The notes below the pieces were generated by a model, which saw only the letters and a program-made list of their open reading frames with translations, was not told the DNA's origin and made no database searches. From Desulfobacterales bacterium (GTDB taxonomy: Bacteria; Desulfobacterota; DSM-4660; Desulfatiglandales; Desulfatiglandaceae), in the NCBI GenBank assembly GCA_021107495.1, contig JAIOSR010000207.1, positions 1 through 5,404 of the forward strand: a stretch of 5,404 nucleotides of DNA, in the 5' to 3' direction. Both the position numbers and the translations under genes were made by a program. Positions 1 through 3,588 of the stretch are shown here, piece by piece; position 1 is the first letter of the stretch, and the number at the start of each line of letters is the position of its first letter.

Positions 1-201
1 GATTTCTTCGAGCCTGGAGGGTTCCGGCAATTTTTCGCCGTCTTCGAACATGCCCTGGATATGAAGGGTGAGAGCCTCTTGGGCCAAATCCTTGGCTTCA
101 TCGATATTTTTTCCGGCGGTAATGCATCCGGGAAAGTCCGGAAAGGATACGCCGAAATCTGATGTGCCATCTTTATGAACTATAGCAATATAGTTTGCCA
201 T
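1..201 (-). CDS. hicB: HicB-family antitoxin, N-terminal 67 residues (C-terminus beyond window edge)
   Basis: HicB is the antitoxin that binds and neutralises the HicA mRNA interferase, and usually represses its own operon through a C-terminal DNA-binding domain. The visible part reads MANYIAIVHKDG, then FGVSFPDFPGCITAG at about residues 16-30, which is the hallmark of the HicB RNase-H-like N-terminal fold. A helix follows (DEAKDLAQEALTLHI). The C-terminal region, which would show whether the DNA-binding domain is HTH or ribbon-helix-helix, lies outside the window. The start is the ATG at 201-199. The sequence TGAGGT, formed by the hicA stop codon and the bases after it, is a Shine-Dalgarno six bases before that ATG, so translation is probably coupled to hicA. 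The gene is downstream of hicA with a 9-bp gap, the usual toxin-first order. Identification is secure; the partial length is due only to the window edge. Confidence 0.93.
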   Translation of the reverse strand, partial: MANYIAIVHKDGTSDFGVSFPDFPGCITAGKNIDEAKDLAQEALTLHIQGMFEDGEKLPEPSRLEEI

Positions 202-210
202 GGTTATACC

Positions 211-399
211 TCAACTAAATTTGATACCTGACTGGCGTTCGATACTCTTCAATGTGCCAATCGGTATGTCTTTTTTGGGATGTGGAACGGTGACTCGCCC
301 CTTTCGCTCAGGATGCCGGAATTGGGTGTGAGAGCCGGCTTTTGCAATTTCGTACCATCCAGTTTGCTTGAGTATTTTGATGATTTTCCGGCTATCCAC
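211..399 (-). CDS. hicA: HicA-family mRNA interferase toxin (62 aa, GTG start)
   Basis: HicA toxins are small double-stranded-RNA-binding-fold proteins that cleave mRNA when free of HicB. Seen here: an N-terminal helix (DSRKIIKILKQTGW), the catalytic-histidine motif GSHTQF with His24, and the strongly conserved VTVPHPKKDIPIGTLKSI at residues 36-53. Length and motif order are normal for the family. An in-frame ATG exists at 426, but the nine extra residues it adds match nothing in the family. That stretch is also occupied by a promoter -10 and an 18-bp palindrome. The GTG at 399-397 gives the standard HicA N-terminus and is preferred. No Shine-Dalgarno precedes it; the predicted transcript would begin almost at the GTG, so translation may be leaderless. 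hicB follows after 9 bp in the same direction. Confidence 0.92.
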   Translation of the reverse strand: MDSRKIIKILKQTGWYEIAKAGSHTQFRHPERKGRVTVPHPKKDIPIGTLKSIERQSGIKFS

Positions 400-400
400 A

Positions 401-418
401 GTGTGTATTAATACACAC
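401..418. promoter_or_regulatory. Perfect 18-bp palindrome, likely HicB/HicAB operator
   Basis: GTGTGTATTAATACACAC is identical to its reverse complement over all 18 bases. It covers the -10 box and the predicted start site of hicAB, where a bound repressor would block polymerase. HicB proteins are known to repress their own operons through palindromes near the promoter. The assignment to HicB here is inference from position and symmetry. Confidence 0.6.
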
Positions 419-436
419 CATATCATGTTTTGTCAA
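408..436 (-). promoter_or_regulatory. Sigma-70-type promoter of hicAB
   Basis: Read on the minus strand, TTGACA (436-431, perfect -35) is followed after exactly 17 bp by TATTAA (413-408, four of six matches to the -10 consensus). It points at hicA. Transcription would begin around 400-402, one to three bases before the GTG codon at 399. The promoter call is from sequence only. Confidence 0.6.
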
Positions 437-524
437 TGTTAATGATTTGCCGGATAAGATTTCCCTGATCCTTTTTCCTGAATCCCACCTTACCCAAATT
501 TTAGTAGTTCATCCGTCTGTTTTA

Positions 525-570
525 TTGACAGGATTAACAGGATGGACTGGATTAATTTTATTCTGTAAAT
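525..570 (+). repeat. Dispersed-repeat fragment of the GACAGGATTAACAGGAT type
   Basis: TTGACAGGATTAACAGGAT is followed by a second GGATTAA unit (TGGACTGGATTAATTTT). This non-coding motif type recurs between genes in many deltaproteobacterial genomes, to my knowledge. A diverged copy lies in inverse orientation at 805-834. Confidence 0.45.
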
Positions 571-804
571 CAGAAGAGATATCCTATTTTTGGGAAACTT
601 TACTGTTAGCAATGGCAGTTTCATAAAAAGGCATTTCAGCGGTCATTACTTCTCTACCCTCGCAATGCCTGCATATGAGAGTTTTAACGAAGGTAGTAAT
701 ATTGTCTGCATAATAAAAACTATATGAATTTGCCCAACTATGGCCTGAAATGTCGGGGAGAATATGTAATTTAAGACAGGACTATGATTAAGGATGCACC
801 GGAC

Positions 805-834
805 AAAAAATCTTGTTTATCCTGTAATCTTGTC
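805..834 (-). repeat. Inverted, diverged copy of the GACAGGAT-type repeat
   Basis: Read on the minus strand this gives GACAAGATTACAGGATAAAC followed by AAGATTTTTT. That is the same pattern as the plus-strand copy at 525-570 (GACAGGAT-TAACAGGAT). The two copies are about 240 bp apart and face each other. It is a repeat fragment, with no coding potential. Confidence 0.4.
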
Positions 835-944
835 TAAAGGTTCTTTGATAGGTGAACGATTACCTCAAACCGAATACAATAATTTTACCTTGACCATTTT
901 ACCCTAATTATTTTAAAATTAACAATAATCAATTTAAAAACGGA

Positions 945-971
945 AATCTGTGTAATCTGCGTAATCTGTGT
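945..971 (+). repeat. Three tandem 9-mers, AATCTG(T/C)GT
   Basis: AATCTGTGT, AATCTGCGT and AATCTGTGT stand head to tail, differing at a single base in the middle unit. Sequences of this form are common non-coding repeats in deltaproteobacteria and some other groups. No function is assigned. Confidence 0.55.
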
Positions 972-1080
972 ACAAAACCGGATGATATTGAGATGAATTT
1001 TACCCAAGACTCAAAATCACCATCCAGAGCCCCTCCGATAGGAGCACCCCCATTGCTAAATTGCCATTCAAACCCTAAAA

Positions 1081-1213
1081 ACAATGCCTCTGAATCTTAG
1101 AGGACATAAAGAAGAACCTGATTAAAACCCCATAGACCGTAAACGCGGCTCAGTCCAACATAATTGTAAACGGAATGAAGACAAGCTTCACTCCGTTTAC
1201 AATCTTTAACGTT
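1081..1213 (+). repeat. 133-bp cassette-junction repeat, copy A
   Basis: First of three copies that align without gaps (A 1081-1213, B 1628-1760, C 2790-2922). A differs from B at about nine positions and from C at about ten. Within the repeat, in order: a small dyad CCTCT-n7-AGAGG (1087-1103); a conserved block GATTAAAACCCCATAGA; CGCGGCTC; and the hairpin-containing attC-like core. Homology to the other copies stops at the GTT at its right end, and the 94-aa reading frame starts 50 bp later. Upstream of 1081 copy A has nothing in common with B or C. Confidence 0.9.
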
Positions 1214-1217
1214 AGCT
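1153..1217 (+). other. attC-like recombination site A
   Basis: GTCCAAC (1153-1159) fits the R'' consensus RYYYAAC. It is followed by ATTGTAAACGGA (1163-1174) pairing with TCCGTTTACAAT (1192-1203). An inner stem TGAAG/CTTCA closes a 5-nt loop. Then come CTTTAAC and the R'-like GTTAGCT (1211-1217). CCAAC can pair with GTTAG to close the base. R' deviates from GTTRRRY at its sixth base, and the bases after G-TT would belong to the next cassette. Calling it attC is inference: no integrase is in view and the usual extrahelical bases are not obvious. Confidence 0.55.
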
Positions 1218-1262
1218 TCAATAGAACATATTTGATCAGTCTAAAATATTTTAGGATTACCC

Positions 1263-1547
1263 ATGAATGATAAGTCTATTGTCTTTTCGGATACCATGGA
1301 GCGAAAATTTATTTCGTTAGCAATTAGTGAAGGAATAATTAATATTCCGGAAAGCCGTGAAGATTTAAGGAGAAACTTGCTGAGTCAAAAGGTAAATCGC
1401 GCTGAAGTTTCACAAATTTACGCCAATCTATTTTTGAATCCAAGAATAAAGATACAAGTTATTTATGAGTTCGACTTTGAGTCAACTATAAACGATGTGT
1501 CAATTGTAATTCATGGGGAATGGGGTCGGACCACGTTAACCTACTGA
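1263..1547 (+). CDS. Hypothetical protein, 94 aa, first cassette
   Basis: I do not recognise the family. The protein begins MNDKSIVFSDTMERKF, has a charged helical middle (SREDLRRNLLSQKVNRAEVSQIYANLFLNP, residues about 31-60), then a beta-like stretch (RIKIQVIYEFDF, VSIVIHG). No signal peptide, membrane segment or catalytic motif is visible. The start is supported by AGGA (1253-1256) six bases before the ATG. The gene lies between repeat copies A and B, and is more AT-rich than the hydrolase that follows. Its last nine or so codons (EWGRTTLTY) lie at 1519-1547. Positions 1519-1538 there match the non-coding sequence at 2681-2700 upstream of copy C. The natural C-terminus may therefore have been replaced or cut by the cassette end. 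It could be a truncated remnant of a longer protein. Confidence 0.5.
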   Translation: MNDKSIVFSDTMERKFISLAISEGIINIPESREDLRRNLLSQKVNRAEVSQIYANLFLNPRIKIQVIYEFDFESTINDVSIVIHGEWGRTTLTY

Positions 1548-1586
1548 ATTAAATTGGAATACTCCTAAATTGACCCCTTAAATCTG

Positions 1587-1760
1587 GTCTATATCGCCCT
1601 TTTTGGGGGTAAAAAGAGCATTATTCACCAATGCCTCTGAATCTTAGAGGACATAAAGAGGACCCGGATTAAAACCCCATAGAGCATAAACGCGGCTCAT
1701 TCCAACATAATTGTAAACGGAATAAAGACAAGCTTCACTCCATTTACAATCTTTAACGTT
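1587..1760 (+). repeat. Cassette-junction repeat, copy B, with extra 5' block
   Basis: Contains the 133-bp unit (1628-1760) and is also homologous to copy C for about 40 bp further upstream (CTATATCG, CTTTTT-GGG, AAAAA, GCATTATTCACC), at the same spacing without gaps. A weaker match (16 of 20 bases) at 1519-1538 versus 2681-2700 keeps the same register, so the relationship may extend over about 240 bp with a diverged middle. This upstream part is absent from copy A. Confidence 0.85.
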
Positions 1761-1764
1761 GGGA
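1700..1764 (+). other. attC-like recombination site B
   Basis: TTCCAAC (1700-1706), left arm ATTGTAAACGGA (1710-1721), right arm TCCATTTACAAT (1739-1750), then CTTTAAC and GTTGGGA (1758-1764). CCAAC pairs perfectly with GTTGG. The plus-strand hairpin has three A/C or C/A mismatches, all of which are G/T wobbles on the minus strand. R'' starts with T instead of a purine, and R' ends with A instead of a pyrimidine, so the consensus fit is partial. The hydrolase gene follows after a 118-bp leader. Confidence 0.55.
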
Positions 1765-1850
1765 GTTCATCAAAAACCCATCAGATATTTTAATCAAATG
1801 CACAAATTAACATGGGCAAGAATGTATAGGCTATTTCGCATTAAATGAAC

Positions 1851-1868
1851 TTGATTTCAAGAAATCAA
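1851..1868. promoter_or_regulatory. 8-bp inverted repeat just upstream of the hydrolase ribosome-binding site
   Basis: TTGATTTC and GAAATCAA are exact reverse complements separated by AA, ending four bases before the GGAGG Shine-Dalgarno. It could be a regulator half-site pair or an RNA hairpin affecting translation. Nothing in the window identifies a regulator. The dyad is seen; the function is a guess. Confidence 0.35.
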
Positions 1869-1882
1869 AGCGGAGGATGACC

Positions 1883-2665
1883 ATGGACCGGAATATAGTG
1901 ATGATTCATGGAATGTGGGGAGGGGGATGGTATTTGGAGAAGTATAAGACCTTTTTTGAAGAAAGAGGGTATCAGTGCCATACGCCCTATCTTCGTTACC
2001 ACGATGTCGATCCAAAAGCAGAACCGGACCCCCGCCTTGGCACCACTAGTCTACTCGATTACGCTCAGGATCTTGAAGAGTACATCAAAGAAAAAAAACT
2101 GAACGAGAAACCGATCCTCATGGGCCATTCCATGGGCGGTCTACTGGCGCAGATGCTGGGAGCCCGGGGGGTAGCCTCCGCACTGGTGCTGTTGACTCCG
2201 GCATCGCCAGCCGGAATTGTCGCTTTGAAGTTTTCGGTTATCAAAACGTTCCGGACAGTTCTATTTAAATGGGGGTTCTGGAAAAATCCACATACTCTGC
2301 CGTTTAAAAAATCCGTGTACGGAATGATGCACCTGATGAGTGAAGAGAAACAACGAGAGCATTACGACCAATGCGTTCACGAATCGGGGAAGGCGGCCAC
2401 AGAGATCGCATTTTGGCTACAGGCGGCCCGAGTGGACGAGTCTAAGGTGACTTGCCCGGTGCTGGTGATATCTGGGAAGGAAGACCGCATCACCCCGGCT
2501 TCTGTGGGAAAAAAGGTGGCCAAAAAATACGGGGCGTTTCCAGACAATTACAAATGCTTTGATGGGCACGCCCACATGGTGGTTTGTGAGCCGGGGTGGG
2601 AGGATGTGGCCAGGTTTGCCGAGGCGTGGTTGAAGGAGCAGGGCCAAGCTAGTCTCCATCCATAA
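1883..2665 (+). CDS. Alpha/beta hydrolase, 260 aa, second cassette
   Basis: A soluble single-domain serine hydrolase, probably a carboxylesterase or related lipase/thioesterase-like enzyme; the substrate cannot be read from sequence. Numbering from the preferred start: the oxyanion HGMWGGGW motif at about 9-16, nucleophile elbow GHSMGG with Ser83, the acid in VLVISGKEDRITP with Asp201, and the histidine in DGHAHM (His229 or His231, likely the latter). It has a cap-like insert between about 115 and 185. The triad is complete, so it should be active. No signal peptide is present, suggesting a cytoplasmic enzyme. GGAGG at 1872-1876 abuts an ATG at 1877 but sits six bases before the ATG at 1883, so 1883 is chosen; 1877 would add only Met-Thr. 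The gene is more GC-rich than its neighbours and lies between repeats B and C, consistent with separate acquisition. An Asp/Pro-rich loop (DVDPKAEPDPRLG) follows strand 2. Confidence 0.95.
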   Translation: MDRNIVMIHGMWGGGWYLEKYKTFFEERGYQCHTPYLRYHDVDPKAEPDPRLGTTSLLDYAQDLEEYIKEKKLNEKPILMGHSMGGLLAQMLGARGVASALVLLTPASPAGIVALKFSVIKTFRTVLFKWGFWKNPHTLPFKKSVYGMMHLMSEEKQREHYDQCVHESGKAATEIAFWLQAARVDESKVTCPVLVISGKEDRITPASVGKKVAKKYGAFPDNYKCFDGHAHMVVCEPGWEDVARFAEAWLKEQGQASLHP

Positions 2666-2748
2666 ACGGCACATTGTTAGAATAGGGTCGGGCCGCGATA
2701 ATTACCTAAAACCATTAAGGAACGAACGTAAAAAAACCCTTATTTAGG

Positions 2749-2922
2749 CCCTATATCGATCTTTTTAGGGGCAAAAAATGCATTATTCACCAATGACTCT
2801 GAAGCTTAGAGGACAAAAAGAGAAACCGGATTAAAACCCCATAGACCGTAAACGCGGCTCATTCCAACATAATTGTAAACGGAATAAAGATAAGCTTCAC
2901 TCCGTTTACAATCTTTAACGTT
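2749..2922 (+). repeat. Cassette-junction repeat, copy C, with extra 5' block
   Basis: Third copy of the 133-bp unit (2790-2922) plus the upstream block shared with copy B. It begins about 85 bp after the hydrolase stop and ends at the GTT in front of the lipocalin gene. It differs from copy A at about ten positions in the 133 bp. The 2666-2748 stretch between the hydrolase stop and this block holds no gene; its first part (2681-2700) resembles the region encoding the end of the 94-aa protein. Confidence 0.88.
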
Positions 2923-2926
2923 AGGC
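2862..2926 (+). other. attC-like recombination site C
   Basis: TTCCAAC (2862-2868), left arm ATTGTAAACGGA (2872-2883), right arm TCCGTTTACAAT (2901-2912), then CTTTAAC and GTTAGGC (2920-2926). GTTAGGC is a perfect match to the R' consensus GTTRRRY and to the core bases of many known attC sites. The lipocalin start codon lies only about 20 bp beyond, the normal spacing for a cassette gene. This is the best attC candidate of the three. Confidence 0.6.
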
Positions 2927-2945
2927 TTCATAGGTGAAAAAAGAG

Positions 2946-3488
2946 ATGAAAATACTATCAATAGTATTGGTTTTACTCTTAACGGGGTGTGTTGGAATAC
3001 CTGAAAATGTGAAACCCGTCGATAATTTCAAGTTAGAAAAATACATAGGTAAATGGTACGAAATTGCAAGGCTGGATCATTCATTTGAACGAGGTTTGAC
3101 CAAAATAACAGCAGATTACAGTTTGATGGATGACGGTGGTGTCAGAGTATTAAACCGCGGTTATTCTGCTGAAGAAAACTCATGGAAAGATGCCGAAGGG
3201 AAGGCTTATTTTGTAAAAGGATCTGATCAGGGTTACCTGAAAGTTTCTTTCTTTGGCCCCTTTTATGGTTCTTATATCGTTTTTGGACTTGACCATGAGA
3301 ATTATCAATATTCACTCGTATGCGGTCCTGACAAATCTTATTTATGGATTCTGGCTAGAGGCCCAAAAATAAAAGAGGCCATAAAAGATATTTTAATAGA
3401 AAAGGCGGCAGCATTGGGTTTTGACACGAGCAAATTGATATTTGTCGATCATGACGAATCGCCTAATCGGGTAAAGGGGAGATTTTAA
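2946..3488 (+). CDS. blc: Outer-membrane lipocalin lipoprotein (Blc/VlpA type), 180 aa, third cassette
   Basis: Bacterial lipocalins are eight-stranded beta-barrels that bind fatty acids or lysophospholipids and are anchored by a lipid in the outer membrane. Seen here, numbering from the ATG at 2946: a short signal peptide with lipobox LLTGC (lipidated Cys15, followed by Val, so no inner-membrane Asp retention signal); the lipocalin GxWYEIAR motif with G35 and W37; then FERGLTKITADYSL, EGKAYF, LKVSFFGPFYGSY, LVCGPDKSYLWILAR and a C-terminal helix ending GFDTSKLIFV. The family is unmistakable and full length. AGGTGA (2932-2937) is a good Shine-Dalgarno for ATG 2946. A GTG at 2934 would add four residues (including two lysines) to the signal peptide and cannot be excluded. 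From published work as I recall it, the lipocalin VlpA of Vibrio cholerae lies in the VCR cassette region, which supports a cassette context. No attC-like repeat follows. Confidence 0.95.
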   Translation: MKILSIVLVLLLTGCVGIPENVKPVDNFKLEKYIGKWYEIARLDHSFERGLTKITADYSLMDDGGVRVLNRGYSAEENSWKDAEGKAYFVKGSDQGYLKVSFFGPFYGSYIVFGLDHENYQYSLVCGPDKSYLWILARGPKIKEAIKDILIEKAAALGFDTSKLIFVDHDESPNRVKGRF

Positions 3489-3494
3489 CTCCCC
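3476..3494 (+). other. Stem-loop spanning the lipocalin stop codon
   Basis: GGGGAG (3476-3481) and CTCCCC (3489-3494) form a perfect 6-bp stem around ATTTTAA, with the TAA stop codon at the end of the loop. A C-rich run follows, not a T-tract, so it does not look like an intrinsic terminator. It might slow ribosomes or protect the 3' end of the message, or be coincidental. Confidence 0.3.
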
Positions 3495-3543
3495 CTCCCC
3501 ACACCATCCCCCGTAAAAGAAAAGTAAGATTGTGGAATTGAAT

Positions 3544-3571
3544 TTTTCCTCGTTCCTTAATCATTTATAAT
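3544..3571 (+). promoter_or_regulatory. Candidate promoter of the glycosyltransferase-like gene
   Basis: A perfect TATAAT stands at 3566-3571. The -35 region is weak: TTTTCC at 3544-3549 gives a 16-bp spacer, while the better TTGAAT at 3538-3543 is too far (22 bp). Transcription would begin near 3578, about ten bases before the start codon. The -10 is clear; the whole promoter is tentative. Confidence 0.4.
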
Positions 3572-3588
3572 CCGTTGATGGATTGTTC

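Larger units (their letters stand above)
437..1080. other. Gene-free region with dispersed-repeat fragments
   Basis: No credible coding region is seen on either strand: the sequence is AT-rich with frequent stops. What stands out is an inverted pair of related motifs (525-570 and 805-834) and a tandem 9-mer (945-971), listed separately. Small runs such as CTCC-GATA-GGAG near 1035-1047 are too short to interpret. No promoter pointing right toward the central genes could be defended, and no integrase or attI-like sequence is visible. Confidence 0.6.

Noticed and set aside
400..426. In-frame ATG at 426 as the hicA start (71 aa)
   Set aside because: The added residues are not family-like, and the stretch is filled by the promoter -10 and a perfect palindrome; GTG at 399 gives the standard N-terminus.
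1139..1200. Alternative fold pairing the upstream GTAAACG (1139-1145) with the CGTTTAC arm
   Set aside because: Copy B has changes in both segments that do not compensate each other, while the main hairpin keeps pairing on the minus strand in all copies.
1807..1830. Promoter for the hydrolase from TTAACA and TATAGG
   Set aside because: The spacer is only 12 bp, too short for a sigma-70 promoter.
1877..1882. ATG at 1877 as the hydrolase start
   Set aside because: The GGAGG Shine-Dalgarno directly touches this ATG with no spacing, whereas it is six bases from the ATG at 1883.
1908..2102. 64-aa plus-strand frame inside the hydrolase gene
   Set aside because: Overlaps a well-supported gene in another frame and resembles no known protein.
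2417..2674. 85-aa minus-strand frame over the hydrolase 3' end
   Set aside because: Antisense shadow of the hydrolase; no ribosome-binding site or domain.
1081..2922. CRISPR array formed by the three repeats
   Set aside because: The unit is 133 bp and the intervals are 414 and 1029 bp and carry whole genes; no short regular repeat-spacer pattern exists.
3476..3500. Intrinsic terminator after the lipocalin gene
   Set aside because: The stem is followed by a C-rich sequence with no T-tract.
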